The notes under the pieces: model-generated
Databases searched by the model: none
Seen by the model: only the letters and a program-made list of their open reading frames with translations
What the model was told of the DNA's origin: nothing
In this document: in pieces, positions 7,606-16,430 of the stretch
Layout: the number at the start of each line of letters is the position of its first letter
How positions within the stretch are numbered: the stretch's first letter is position 1
Source of the DNA: a virus
Length of the DNA stretch: 38,633 bases
Strand: one strand, 5' to 3'
IMG/VR virus record: IMGVR_UViG_3300045286_000101
Location: 1 to 38,633 of that record
Program-made: the position numbers and the translations under genes

Positions 7606-8019
7606 ATGCCTGGTCCTCTGCCGAACGCGACGCGACGCCGGCGTAACACGCCGACGATCCCGACGACCGATCTCCCTGCCGACGGCAGGAAGGGCCGCGC
7701 CCCCGCGTGTCCGTACTCGTTGGGCACGGCTGGGAAGGCGTGGTGGGCGTGGGCGTGGAAGCTGCCGCACGCGTGTGCGTGGTCGGCCGGCGACCTGTAC
7801 GTGGTAGCGCGCCGGGCACGGCTTGAGGACGATGCGCGGACGGTGACGTCGGAGCGTGAGATGCGTGAGCTCGACGATCGGCTCGGTCTGACGCCGAAGG
7901 GCATGGCGGCGTTGCGGTGGCGAATCGTGGAGCCGGCGGCAGCCGAGGGTGTGGCACCGGATCCGAAGGTGGCGAGCCTGGACGATCGCCGAGCGGCTCT
8001 GGCCGAACGTGCCTCGTGA
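7606..8019 (+). CDS. terS: Terminase small subunit
   Basis: The 137-residue protein is chosen to start at ATG 7606, which has GGGAG about 10 bases upstream; an in-frame ATG-like start 96 bases earlier adds residues unlike the family. The N-terminus MPGPLPNATRRRRN and the GTAGKAWWAWAWKLPHA-type helix resemble the small terminase proteins of many actinophages that precede the large subunit. A basic start, a central DNA-binding helical region and an acidic/hydrophobic C-terminus fit a DNA-recognition subunit. It overlaps the large subunit gene by 11 bases. Confidence 0.78.
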   Translation: MPGPLPNATRRRRNTPTIPTTDLPADGRKGRAPACPYSLGTAGKAWWAWAWKLPHACAWSAGDLYVVARRARLEDDARTVTSEREMRELDDRLGLTPKGMAALRWRIVEPAAAEGVAPDPKVASLDDRRAALAERAS

Positions 8020-9679
8020 GTTCATCCACGCGCCGGACCATGATCGTGATCGGAGCCTCGGTTGGCTCGGCGTCGCGTGGATGGAGCACTTCTGCCTCCA
8101 CGGCCCGGGCGACGTGCAGGGCCAGGCAGTGGAGCTCGACCTCGAGCTGACCGGGCTGACGGTCGACCAGTACGCGCTCGGCCCGTCTGGCCGGCGCCTG
8201 TACGACTCGGCGTTCATCTCGCGGGCGAAGGGGCGCGACAAGTCGGGCCAGGCCGCACGCGAGGGCCTCTTCGAGGCGTTCGGGCCGTGCCGGTTCGCAG
8301 GCTGGGCCAAGGGCGGCGAGAAGTTCCGATGGCGGGACTTCGTCTACGAGTACCGGTCGGGCGAGCCGATGGGCCGGCCGGTCGTGTCGCCGTTCATCCG
8401 GTGCATCGCGACGGAGGAGTCGCAGGCCGGGAACACCTACGACAACATCTACTTCAACCTCACTGAGGGACCGCTGGCCGAAGGTCTCGGCCGCGACGAT
8501 GCGGGCGTCACCCGGATCAACATCCCGGGCGGGGGTGAGATCATCCCGTCGACTGCGGCGAACGCGTCGAAGGACGGCGGCAAGGAGACGTTCGTCGTTT
8601 TCGACGAGACGCACCTGTACGTGCTGCCGGAGCTCCGAAAGATGTACGCGACGGTGCGTCGCAATATGGGGGCGAAGCGGAAGCAGTCTGAGCCGTGGTC
8701 GCTTGAGACGTCGACGATGTACTTGCCCGGCGAGGGGTCGGTCGCCGAAGACACCCACAAGGCTGCGCAGTTGATCCGCGAGGGGAAGACCCGGCGGGCT
8801 CGGATCCTGTTCGACCATATCGAAGCGCCGCCCGATGTCGACCTGACTGACGAGGCCGAGCTCCGCGCTGCGCTCGCTGAGGTGTACGGGCCGTTCATCG
8901 AGGTGATGGATGTCGACCGGGTCCTCTCGGAGATCTGGGACCCTCGGAACGATCCGCAGGACTCGCGCCGGTACTACCTGAACCAGCCGACGTCGGCGCG
9001 CGACGCGTGGCTGACGCATGCTCAGTGGGAGGCGTGCAGGGTTGACCGGCCGCTCCCTCCGAATGGGACGGCGATCACGGTCGGTTTTGACGGTTCCCGG
9101 AAGCGTGCGCGGGGGGTGACCGACGCGACGGCGTTGGTCGGGATGACGCTCGAGGGTGCGCATCTCTTCGAGATCCAGGTGTGGGAGCAGCCGGCGAACG
9201 ATCCGGATTGGCAGGTGCCCGTCCATGAGGTTGTCGCGGCGGTTGAGCACACGTTCCGGACGTGGCGGGTCGTTGGCTTCTACTGCGACCCGGCGAAGTG
9301 GGAGACCTACGTCGCGGAGTGGGAAGCCGCGTACGGTGATCGGCTCGTAGCGAAGGCGACGCGCGACCATCCGTGCGAGTGGTGGATGACGGGCGGTCGC
9401 GCGACGCAGACGGTGCGTGCGCTCGAGCAATTCCACGACGCGATCATCGACCGGGAGTACACGCACAACGGGTCTGATGCGTTATCTCGTCATGCGAAGA
9501 ACGCTCGTCGACGCCCGTCGCGTTCGGGGTTGCAGATCGCGAAGGAACATCCGGACAGTCCGAACAAGATCGACGCGGTGGTTGCCGCGGTGCTCGCTTC
9601 GAAGGCTCGCCTCGACGCGTTGGCGAAGGGTGGTGGCACGCCACCGCCGGCGCAGCATGCGCCACGCCGGGTCCGTTGA
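8009..9679 (+). CDS. terL: Terminase large subunit
   Basis: The 556-residue protein contains the packaging ATPase and nuclease. A Walker A-like ISRAKGRDKSGQ lies at about residues 69-80 and a Walker B with catalytic Glu in FVVFDETHLY (about 198-207). The C-terminal nuclease part shows TVGFDGSRKRARG (first Asp) and a late NKIDAVVAAVLASKA containing the last metal-binding Asp. The start is set at GTG 8009, overlapping terS; GTG 7949 is possible. It would translocate DNA into the prohead with the portal encoded next. Confidence 0.92.
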   Translation: MPREFIHAPDHDRDRSLGWLGVAWMEHFCLHGPGDVQGQAVELDLELTGLTVDQYALGPSGRRLYDSAFISRAKGRDKSGQAAREGLFEAFGPCRFAGWAKGGEKFRWRDFVYEYRSGEPMGRPVVSPFIRCIATEESQAGNTYDNIYFNLTEGPLAEGLGRDDAGVTRINIPGGGEIIPSTAANASKDGGKETFVVFDETHLYVLPELRKMYATVRRNMGAKRKQSEPWSLETSTMYLPGEGSVAEDTHKAAQLIREGKTRRARILFDHIEAPPDVDLTDEAELRAALAEVYGPFIEVMDVDRVLSEIWDPRNDPQDSRRYYLNQPTSARDAWLTHAQWEACRVDRPLPPNGTAITVGFDGSRKRARGVTDATALVGMTLEGAHLFEIQVWEQPANDPDWQVPVHEVVAAVEHTFRTWRVVGFYCDPAKWETYVAEWEAAYGDRLVAKATRDHPCEWWMTGGRATQTVRALEQFHDAIIDREYTHNGSDALSRHAKNARRRPSRSGLQIAKEHPDSPNKIDAVVAAVLASKARLDALAKGGGTPPPAQHAPRRVR

Positions 9680-9694
9680 AACCCAGGGAGGGTC

Positions 9695-11089
9695 ATGACG
9701 ATCGACACCTCCCAGCGGGGATCCCCGGGGTGGCGGCTCAAGCGGCTCATGAAGCGCCTCGGCGCGCTGCGTCCGCAGTACCAGAAGCTCGACGACTACT
9801 ACACGGGTGAGGCCGCGTGCCTCGCGTTGACCGACAAGGTGCAACGCCAGGCGTACCGGCGGTTGATGCACTACTCGCGTACCAACTACGCCGAGCTCGT
9901 CGTCGAAGCGGTCCGGGAACGGTTGAAGGTTAACGCGTTCCGCACCGGCGCGGCCGGCGACGTAAACGGCGACCAGGCGGCGTGGCGGATCTGGCAGGCG
10001 AACCAGCTCGACGCGGACTCGGCGTTGGTGCACCGGTGGGCGCTCACGATGGGCGACGCGTACATGATCGTCGGGCCTCCGGATCCGGAGATCGGCGCGC
10101 CGCTGATCTCGGTCGAGGATCCTCGGTGTGTTGTCGTCGAGTACGACGCGGCCCGCCGGCGGAAGGTCGTCGCCGCTTTGAAGCTCGACCGCAACGAAGA
10201 GCTCGGCGTGGACATCGCGTACCTGTACCTGCTGGAGAACGGTGTCCCGTGGGTGATCCGCGCGGCGCGCAAGTTGAAGGACCAGACGCCGTTCGTGTCG
10301 ATGGATGGTCTCGAGTGGATCGACGAGCATCCGATCCTGAACGTCGATGGTGATCCACTCACCAGGATCCCGGTCGTCGGGTTCCACAACCGTCTCGGCG
10401 CCCGGTCGTGGGGAGAGTTCGAACCGCATCTGCCGCTCCTCGACCGCATCAACTACGGGGTGCTGTCACGGTTGGAGATCGCGACGATTCAGGCGTTCCG
10501 TCAGCGGGCCGCGAAGGGCGGCCCCGACCTCGACGAGGACGGCAACGAGATCGACTACTCGGACATCTTCGCCGGGGAACCCGGAGCGATCTGGAAGCTT
10601 CCGGCCGGGATGGACCTGTGGGAGTCCGGGCAAGTGGATCTCACCCCGGTACGCAACGCGATCAAGGACGATGTTCAGGATCTCGCTGCAGTCACTCGCA
10701 CGCCGCTCTTCTACTTGACGCCGGACGCGGCGAATGGCAGCGCGGAAGGCGCGTCGCTCGCGCGTGAGGGTCTCGTGTACAAGACCGAGGATCGGCAGGT
10801 CGAGTTCGGCGAGTCGCACGAGCAGGCCGAGTCGATCGCGTTCGAGTACGAGGGCGACGCGGTGCGCGCGTCGCGTGTCGACATGGAGGTCGTGTGGGCG
10901 CCGGCGGAGCGGTTCTCGCTCGCGGAGCGGTACGACGCCGCGTCGAAGGCCGGCGGCGTGTTGCCGTTGCGGACGATCCGTGAGGACGTCCTGCAGTTCT
11001 CGCCGCAGGAAGCCGACCGGATGGCCACCGAAGACCAGGCCCAGGCTCTACTCACTCCTGCGCCGCCGCCGGCGTTGACGAATGCCTGA
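9695..11089 (+). CDS. Portal protein (SPP1 gp6-like)
   Basis: The 464-residue protein starts at ATG 9695 with a clear GGGAGGG ribosome site. Typical portal features are the helical N-terminus with LDDYYTGEAAC, an RTNYAELVVEAVRERL segment, WALTMGDAYMIVG, and a crown/stem region with PLFYLTPDAANGSAEGASL. The length and context (after terL, before a MuF-like protein) fit the PF05133 dodecameric portal at the capsid vertex. The Pro/Ala tail is short. Confidence 0.93.
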   Translation: MTIDTSQRGSPGWRLKRLMKRLGALRPQYQKLDDYYTGEAACLALTDKVQRQAYRRLMHYSRTNYAELVVEAVRERLKVNAFRTGAAGDVNGDQAAWRIWQANQLDADSALVHRWALTMGDAYMIVGPPDPEIGAPLISVEDPRCVVVEYDAARRRKVVAALKLDRNEELGVDIAYLYLLENGVPWVIRAARKLKDQTPFVSMDGLEWIDEHPILNVDGDPLTRIPVVGFHNRLGARSWGEFEPHLPLLDRINYGVLSRLEIATIQAFRQRAAKGGPDLDEDGNEIDYSDIFAGEPGAIWKLPAGMDLWESGQVDLTPVRNAIKDDVQDLAAVTRTPLFYLTPDAANGSAEGASLAREGLVYKTEDRQVEFGESHEQAESIAFEYEGDAVRASRVDMEVVWAPAERFSLAERYDAASKAGGVLPLRTIREDVLQFSPQEADRMATEDQAQALLTPAPPPALTNA

Positions 11090-11645
11090 TGCGCTCACCC
11101 GGACGTTCCAGCAGCGCATCTCGCTGATCGGCGACCGGGCCGGCACGCTCACCGCGCAGCACTGGCGCGACGGCGGCCACGACGAGGTGAACATCGAAGC
11201 GTTCACCCGCAAGGTCGCGCCGGTACTGGCCGCGGCGAAGATGGGAGCGGTAGCAACCGCAGCCGCGTACTACGCGCTCCTCGCCAAGATCCGCCCCGCC
11301 GGCGTTCCCGTCGACGCGGTGAAGGTCGACGTGCTCTACCGCGAACCGTTCATCGCGTACTGGCAGGCCCTGAAGAATGGGCACAGCCTTGACGAGGCGG
11401 TCCAATCGGGCCTCGCTCGAGCGGACGCGTTCGCCCGCAACTTCGTCGTGAGCGCGTCGCGACGTACCGGTGATGTCCTCTACCGACGTTCCGGGCTGAC
11501 CGTCGCCTACTGGAACCGTGACACCGATGCCGACGCGTGCCCGTGGTGCGTTGAGGTCGCGGACCAGACGTACAGCTCGGCGGAGACGGCCGACTTCGGC
11601 CACGACAGGTGCGGCTGTACGCCGGCGCCGGTCTTCGCTTCCTGA
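11082..11645 (+). CDS. MuF-like capsid/head morphogenesis protein
   Basis: The 187-residue protein starts at ATG 11082, overlapping the portal gene by eight bases. The C-terminal CPWCVEVADQTY (C153, C156) and FGHDRCGCTPAP (H174, C177, C179) are the hallmark Cys/His signature of minor head proteins of the MuF / phage Mu gpF type, internal virion proteins that sit near the portal. The N-terminal 120 residues are helical. The position between portal and scaffold is typical. Confidence 0.82.
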   Translation: MPDALTRTFQQRISLIGDRAGTLTAQHWRDGGHDEVNIEAFTRKVAPVLAAAKMGAVATAAAYYALLAKIRPAGVPVDAVKVDVLYREPFIAYWQALKNGHSLDEAVQSGLARADAFARNFVVSASRRTGDVLYRRSGLTVAYWNRDTDADACPWCVEVADQTYSSAETADFGHDRCGCTPAPVFAS

Positions 11646-11679
11646 CCCGCAACGGGTCACCGACCATCCCGCAACGGGA
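11645..11679 (+). promoter_or_regulatory. Paired CCCGCAACGGG palindromes before the scaffold gene
   Basis: ACCCGCAACGGGT at 11645-11657 and TCCCGCAACGGGA at 11667-11679 are two short hairpins with 5-bp stems and CAA loops, 22 bp apart. The second merges with the GGGAGGA ribosome site of the scaffold gene. They match the CCCGAAACGGG pair before the small terminase. Confidence 0.65.
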
Positions 11680-11690
11680 GGAACCCCCTG

Positions 11691-12242
11691 ATGGCAGACG
11701 CCACGGCCGAAACGGCCACCGAGACCACAACCACCGAGACCACAGCCGAGACGGAGACCGAAACGGTCGAGTCGCTGCGCGCTGAGGCCGAGAAGTGGAA
11801 GGCCCAGTCCCGCAAGAACGAGGACCGGGCCAAGGAGCACAGCAAGCGTCTCCGCGAGCTCGAGACCGAGCAGCGCGCGCAGATGTCCGACGCAGAACGC
11901 GCTCTTGCCGAAGCACGAGACCAGGGTCGCAGCGCGGCGCTGGTCGAGGTCGGCAGCCGTCTCGTCGACGCGGAGATCCGCGTCGCCGCCGCGGGCCGCA
12001 CGATCGACGTCGATGCCCTCCTCGAAGGTCTCGACCGCTCGAAGTTCCTCACCGATGCCGGTGAGCCGGACTCGACGGCGGTCACGGCATGGATCGACAA
12101 GCTCGCTCCCGCCACCACCGAGACTGAGACCACGCCTACGCGCGGTCCGCTCGACCTCGGCCAGGGGACCCGCCAACAGACCCCGATCGGCGACGACGAC
12201 GCCCTGACCCGCGACCTCAAGGCCGCGATCGGCGCCAAGTGA
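11691..12242 (+). CDS. Capsid scaffolding protein
   Basis: The 183-residue acidic protein starts at ATG 11691 after GGGAGGA. It begins with a Thr/Glu-rich disordered stretch, then a long coiled coil at about residues 28-85 (SLRAEAEKWKAQSRKNEDRA...), and ends with a small basic segment DLKAAIGAK. This is the classic layout of phage scaffolds that interact with capsid through the C-terminus. It lies directly before the major capsid gene. Confidence 0.88.
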   Translation: MADATAETATETTTTETTAETETETVESLRAEAEKWKAQSRKNEDRAKEHSKRLRELETEQRAQMSDAERALAEARDQGRSAALVEVGSRLVDAEIRVAAAGRTIDVDALLEGLDRSKFLTDAGEPDSTAVTAWIDKLAPATTETETTPTRGPLDLGQGTRQQTPIGDDDALTRDLKAAIGAK

Positions 12243-12267
12243 GCCGACCAGACCCCAAGGAGACCCT

Positions 12268-13236
12268 ATGGCCGTGACGGCCGCAACCAAGACCAGCGAC
12301 TTCGATGCGAAGCTCCTGCCGCCCCACATCTCGGAGGCGATCTTCGAGCGGGCGGCGCAGCAGTCCGTGTTCCAGTCGCTCATCCCTCGAGTGCCGCTCT
12401 CGTACAACGGTGAGGCGATCCCGGTCGTGACCGGCCGGCCCGTCGCCGGCTGGGTGTCGGAGGGTGGCCAGAAGCCGGCCACCAAGGGCACGATGACCCT
12501 GAAGACGATCTCGCCGAAGAAGCTCGCCGCGATCGCGGTCGTGGCATCCGAGGTCGTCCGGGCCGACCCGGGCGGGTACGCGACGAACCTCCAGCCGCAG
12601 CTCGCCGAGGCGTTTGCCATCGCGTTCGACTACGCGGTCGCCCACAACCTCGGCGGTGACGGCACCGGCTCCGGCCCGTTCTCCACGTACCTCGACCAGG
12701 CCACCAAGACGTCCGAGATCGGCACCACGTCCGTCGCGAACGGCGGCGTGTACGCCGACTTCAACGCCGCGCTCACGAAGATCGTGTCGACGAAGGACGC
12801 CTCGAACCGCCGGTACCGGATGACGGGCGTCGCGATCGACTCCGTCCTGGAGCCGGTGATCCGCGGCGCGGTCGACACGACCGGCCGGCCCGTGTTCGTC
12901 GACCTCGCCCGAGACGTGACGTCCGGTGCGATCGCCGCCGCCGGCACGATCCTCGGACGCCCGTCGTTCATGGGCGAAGGTGTCGCCACACCCGACCTCG
13001 ACACGGTCGTCGGTTACGCCGGCGACTTCTCGCAGGCCGCGTGGGGTGCCGTCGGATCGATCAGCTACGCGATCAGCACCGAAGCCACCGTCACCATCAA
13101 CGGCTCGCTCGTCTCCCTCTGGGAGAACAACCTCGTCGCGATCCGCGCCGAGGCCGAGTACGGCTTCCTGCTGAACGATGCCAACGCGATCGTGAAGCTC
13201 ATCAACACGAACAACAGCCCGGTCACCTCGAGCTGA
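12268..13236 (+). CDS. Major capsid protein (HK97 fold)
   Basis: The 322-residue protein starts at ATG 12268 with AAGGAGA upstream. Features typical of HK97-fold capsids are the QSVFQSLIPRVPL/ NGEAIPVVTG N-arm region, VSEGGQKPATKGTMTLKTIS, the E-loop/A-domain border at VVASEVVRADPG, and the C-terminal AIRAEAEYGFLLNDANAIVKL. There is no N-terminal delta domain, in keeping with the separate scaffold gene. A strong hairpin follows the gene. Confidence 0.92.
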   Translation: MAVTAATKTSDFDAKLLPPHISEAIFERAAQQSVFQSLIPRVPLSYNGEAIPVVTGRPVAGWVSEGGQKPATKGTMTLKTISPKKLAAIAVVASEVVRADPGGYATNLQPQLAEAFAIAFDYAVAHNLGGDGTGSGPFSTYLDQATKTSEIGTTSVANGGVYADFNAALTKIVSTKDASNRRYRMTGVAIDSVLEPVIRGAVDTTGRPVFVDLARDVTSGAIAAAGTILGRPSFMGEGVATPDLDTVVGYAGDFSQAAWGAVGSISYAISTEATVTINGSLVSLWENNLVAIRAEAEYGFLLNDANAIVKLINTNNSPVTSS

Positions 13237-13246
13237 CCGCAGCGGA

Positions 13247-13276
13247 GTGCCCGCGGCCCCACGGGGTCGCGGGCAC
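13247..13276 (+). terminator. Strong GC hairpin after the major capsid gene
   Basis: GTGCCCGCGGCCCC at 13247-13260 pairs with GGGGTCGCGGGCAC at 13263-13276, a 13-14 bp stem with one G-U pair. It starts 10 bases after the capsid stop and has no T tract. It probably blocks 3' exonucleases or partly terminates transcription so that capsid mRNA is in excess. Confidence 0.65.
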
Positions 13277-13306
13277 CTTCCGCGTCGACGACGAGGAGGT
13301 GTGGCC

Positions 13307-13921
13307 TTGGATCCGCTCGCGACCGCCGACGACGTGCAGGCCCGCCTCGGTCGTGCCCTCACCGACACCGAGCTCTTCCGGATCGACGCCCTCATCGGCG
13401 ACGCGTCGGAAGCCGTCAGGGACAAGTCGGGCCAGCAGTTCACCCCGGGAACGTCGACGACGACGTTCCGGCCAGCAAAGGGCCGGATCCGTCTTCCGCA
13501 GCGTCCCGTCACCGCGGTCGCGTCGGTCACCGACATCTACGGCAACGACCTCGCCGCGGTCCGTGTCGGCGACACCGAGTACGTGCAGCTGAACCTGTCG
13601 CCGCTCAACGCGTGGGAAATCGAACCGTACCGGTGCGGCCTCACCGAAGTGGTCGTCACCTACGACCACGGCGATACGGAGGTCCCGGAGAAGATCGTCG
13701 GTGTCGTCTGCTCGATCGTGTGTCGTGCACTCGGCATGGACCCTGCGAATCCGGGTGGCACCGCCACCCAGGAATCGATCGACGGGTACGCGGTCACCAC
13801 CGGTGGTGGCGTCGCGACGTCGAGCGTGGTCGCGCAAGGCGCGCTCGGGATGCTCCCATCCGAGATCGAGATCTGCGAGAAGTTCAAGCGGCCGTCGTCC
13901 CCGATCGTCACGTTCGCGTGA
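13307..13921 (+). CDS. Head-tail connector (adaptor) protein
   Basis: The 204-residue protein is assigned TTG 13307 as start because GAGGAGG (13293-13299) lies 7 bases upstream; GTG 13301 would sit almost on the ribosome site. The N-terminus (LATADDVQARLGRALTDTE) and ASEAVRDKSGQ match the helical connector family (HK97 gp6 / SPP1 gp15 type), followed by a beta region with RIRLPQRPVTAV. It binds the portal ring after packaging. Confidence 0.82.
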   Translation: MDPLATADDVQARLGRALTDTELFRIDALIGDASEAVRDKSGQQFTPGTSTTTFRPAKGRIRLPQRPVTAVASVTDIYGNDLAAVRVGDTEYVQLNLSPLNAWEIEPYRCGLTEVVVTYDHGDTEVPEKIVGVVCSIVCRALGMDPANPGGTATQESIDGYAVTTGGGVATSSVVAQGALGMLPSEIEICEKFKRPSSPIVTFA

Positions 13922-14256
13922 GCATCGAGCGGTTCTTCACCCGGCAAGCGACCGTGACCCATCCTGCGGTCGTGTCCGGGTACGGTGACGCCACTCGCCT
14001 CGACTACACAGTGCCGCCGGCGACGACCGAGACGGTCATGGGCTGGCTCGCCCGCTACTCGGTCAGCCAGGTCACGACCGACACGCGCGACACGCCAGTC
14101 GGCAACTACATCTTCCGCTGCCCGGCCGACTCGAACATCGGCGCGACTGACCGGCTCACCGTCGACGGGCAGGACTTCAAGATCCAGGGCGAGCCGTGGA
14201 AAGCGCCCACACCCGGCGGCGCGCATCACCTCGTGGTCTCCCTCGACTTCCCGTGA
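13918..14256 (+). CDS. Head-closure / head-tail connector protein
   Basis: The 112-residue protein starts at GTG 13918 (GTGA overlap). It is beta-rich, with a late GNYIFRCPADSNIGATDRLTVDGQDFKIQGEP layout seen in head stopper proteins of siphoviruses. It follows the adaptor as expected. The next connector gene is displaced by the glycosyltransferase block. Confidence 0.75.
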   Translation: MSIERFFTRQATVTHPAVVSGYGDATRLDYTVPPATTETVMGWLARYSVSQVTTDTRDTPVGNYIFRCPADSNIGATDRLTVDGQDFKIQGEPWKAPTPGGAHHLVVSLDFP

Positions 14257-15167
14257 ACGTCCTCGCTGTGCTGCCCCAGTACATGCCGTGGTCGCGCGTC
14301 GGCTCGTGGATCACGACCCACGACTATCTCGCCGGCCTCGCGCACCGCGGACACCACGTCGACGCCACAACGCTCCGACCGACCGACCCGTACGAGATCG
14401 ATGGCGTGCATGTCAACGGGCAGATCGAGCAGCCGGATGTCGGGATCTGCCATCTCGGTTCGCCGCCGTCGGTCGGGCACAACCTCTCGCGCCTCGGCGT
14501 CCCGGTGGTGCGGATGGCGCACGGGCACAGTCCCGACAACGCCGCGCATCTGGATGCCACACCGACAGCACTGGCGATCTTCGCGAGTCAGGCGCTCGCC
14601 GATGACACCGCTTGGGACGGGCCGCAGATGGTCGCTCATCCGCCGGTGTTCCCGGACCGGTACCGGGTGAAGCCCGGCCGGAAGATCACGCTGTCGAACT
14701 TGTCGCAGGACAAGGGCGGCGCGCTGCTCGGCTGGATCACCGAAGCGCACCCGGAGCTCGAGTTCCTCGGCGTGCTCGGCTGGGGGTACCAGTACGAGCA
14801 GCAGGGGCCGAACGTCGAGGTGATCGCCCCTGTCGAGGACATGCGCACCGTCTACCGGCAGACGCGGGTCCTGTTGATGCCGTCCGATCGGGAGTCGTAC
14901 GGGCGGTGCGCGGTCGAAGCCGCGTGTTCGGGGATCCCGACGATCGCGCATCCGTCGCCGGGGCTGATGGAGGCGATGGGCGACCATGCGATCTGGGTCG
15001 ACCGTGCGGACCGGCAGGGCTGGATCGACAAGGTCGGCGAGTTGCAGGACCCGGCCGTATGGCGGGAAGCGTCCATCAACGCGCGTGGTGCAGTGCAGTC
15101 GGACCCTGACGCGACGGTCGACAACGTGTGCGAAGCGATCGAGGAACTGTGTCGCAGCAGCGTGTAA
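14253..15167 (+). CDS. GT-B glycosyltransferase (GT4-like)
   Basis: The 304-residue protein starts at GTG 14253 (GTGA overlap). It has two Rossmann-like halves: MPWSRVGSWITTHDYLAGLA at residues 11-30 and, in the donor domain, ITLSNLSQDKGG (145-156) then MPSDRESYGRCAVEAACSGIPTI (209-231) with the E-x7-E pair E214/E222 typical of GT4 enzymes. It would transfer a sugar from a nucleotide donor in the cytoplasm. It is the first of three glycosyltransferases inserted between head-tail connector genes, so virion proteins or a host glycan are likely acceptors. Confidence 0.87.
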   Translation: MNVLAVLPQYMPWSRVGSWITTHDYLAGLAHRGHHVDATTLRPTDPYEIDGVHVNGQIEQPDVGICHLGSPPSVGHNLSRLGVPVVRMAHGHSPDNAAHLDATPTALAIFASQALADDTAWDGPQMVAHPPVFPDRYRVKPGRKITLSNLSQDKGGALLGWITEAHPELEFLGVLGWGYQYEQQGPNVEVIAPVEDMRTVYRQTRVLLMPSDRESYGRCAVEAACSGIPTIAHPSPGLMEAMGDHAIWVDRADRQGWIDKVGELQDPAVWREASINARGAVQSDPDATVDNVCEAIEELCRSSV

Positions 15168-15853
15168 CGGTCCTGATCCCGCGGCGTGAGGACGGAGCCC
15201 GCCGCGACGAAATCTGGTCCTACGTGAAGAGCCGATGGGCCGGCTGGGATCTCCACGAAGGCCACCACACCGACGGGCCGTTCAACCGGTCGGCTGCCAT
15301 CAACCAGGCGTCCCGATCCGCAGGCGATTGGGACGTGGCAGTCATCGCCGACTCGGACAGCTTCGTCGGAGAAGACCAACTCCAAGTCGCGATCGACGGC
15401 TGCTGGTCCGACGGCCGCATGTGGCTCGCCTACACCGAGTACGGCTACCTCGACTGGCCGATGTCCGACCGGATCATGGCCGGCTACACGGGCGACTGGC
15501 TGCCGGGTGTCGAGTTCACGATGACGAACACCTGCAGCTCGATGGTCGTCGTCCGCCGCGACGTGTGGAACCAGTGCCGCGGCTTCGACGAAGGCTTCCG
15601 CGGGTGGGGATTCGAGGACATCGCGTTCTCGCATTCGGCGCAGACCTTCGGTGGAGGGCTCTCGCGTGCGCCGGGCCGCTGCTGGCACTTGAAGCACCTG
15701 CCGAGCATCGAACGCTCACCTCAGCAAGACACGGTCAACCGGCTCCGCGCTGAGCGGTACCACGCCGTCGCGTACGACAAGCCGGCGATGCGCGCACTGA
15801 TCGATGAACTGAGGGCCGATGATCCCAGCGCGGTTGGTCAGGACGGTCCCTGA
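15149..15853 (+). CDS. GT-A glycosyltransferase with GWGFED motif
   Basis: The 234-residue protein starts at GTG 15149, overlapping the GT4 gene by 19 bases. The DSD motif at 68-70 (AVIADSDSF) is the metal/nucleotide-sugar site of GT-A enzymes. GFDEGFRGWGFEDIAF (145-160) matches the GWGxED acceptor-site motif of the GT7 C-terminal / polypeptide GalNAc-transferase-like family. The motif suggests transfer of Gal, GalNAc or a similar sugar; the actual substrate is unknown. Confidence 0.85.
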   Translation: MSQQRVTVLIPRREDGARRDEIWSYVKSRWAGWDLHEGHHTDGPFNRSAAINQASRSAGDWDVAVIADSDSFVGEDQLQVAIDGCWSDGRMWLAYTEYGYLDWPMSDRIMAGYTGDWLPGVEFTMTNTCSSMVVVRRDVWNQCRGFDEGFRGWGFEDIAFSHSAQTFGGGLSRAPGRCWHLKHLPSIERSPQQDTVNRLRAERYHAVAYDKPAMRALIDELRADDPSAVGQDGP

Positions 15854-16430
15854 ACAGACCCCGCTCCAGGTCGAGCAGTGGTGGGCCCACGCTCGATCGC
15901 TCCACCCCGACTGGGATTGCGTCACCCTCCGCGACCCGCTCGACCCTGCGGAGTTCCCGTTCACCGGCGACTACTGGCGGCATTGCCACAACGGTGCGCA
16001 ACTCGCCGGGCTGATCCGCCTCGAAACGATCTACCGGCACGGCGGTCTGTACATCGATTCGGACGTGGAGCTGTTCCGGCCGCTCGACCCGCTCCGCTCC
16101 CTCGACTGTTTCGCTGCTTGGGAAGACGAGAACGTCGTCCCTGACGCCGTATTCGGCGCAACACCGCAACACCCGGCGATCCTCGAATGTCTCGACCTCG
16201 CGCTCTGCCGGCTCATGTCGACCGTCACGGACTGGCGGACCGGGAACGGCGCGTGGTCGACCGGCCCGGGCGTGTTCACCACGGTCCTCCCCCAAGCCGA
16301 CGGGGTGACCCTGTTCGGTCCGGAGGCGTTCTACGTGCCGCACTACACGCAGAAGGACCGGCTCGGTGATCCGCCGCACCCGGACGCGTACGGCCGGCAC
16401 CACTGGCACGGATCCTGGTTGGAGGCCTGA
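15819..16430 (+). CDS. GT32-like glycosyltransferase (DXD sugar-binding region)
   Basis: The 203-residue protein starts at ATG 15819, overlapping its neighbour by 35 bases. The RLETIYRHGGLYIDSDVELF segment with DSD at 80-82 is the Gly_transf_sug (PF04488) core of GT32 / capsular polysaccharide-type transferases. MIPARLVRTVP at the start matches the usual first strand (IPxxIxxxW-like). It ends in a TGATG overlap with the next connector gene, so the block is translationally integrated into the structural operon. Confidence 0.86.
   Translation: MIPARLVRTVPEQTPLQVEQWWAHARSLHPDWDCVTLRDPLDPAEFPFTGDYWRHCHNGAQLAGLIRLETIYRHGGLYIDSDVELFRPLDPLRSLDCFAAWEDENVVPDAVFGATPQHPAILECLDLALCRLMSTVTDWRTGNGAWSTGPGVFTTVLPQADGVTLFGPEAFYVPHYTQKDRLGDPPHPDAYGRHHWHGSWLEA

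Noticed and set aside
6998-9466. 822-codon open frame on the minus strand opposite the terminase
   Set aside because: It is antisense to three well-supported genes and has the Arg/Pro/Leu-rich composition typical of antisense frames in GC-rich DNA; no domain was seen.
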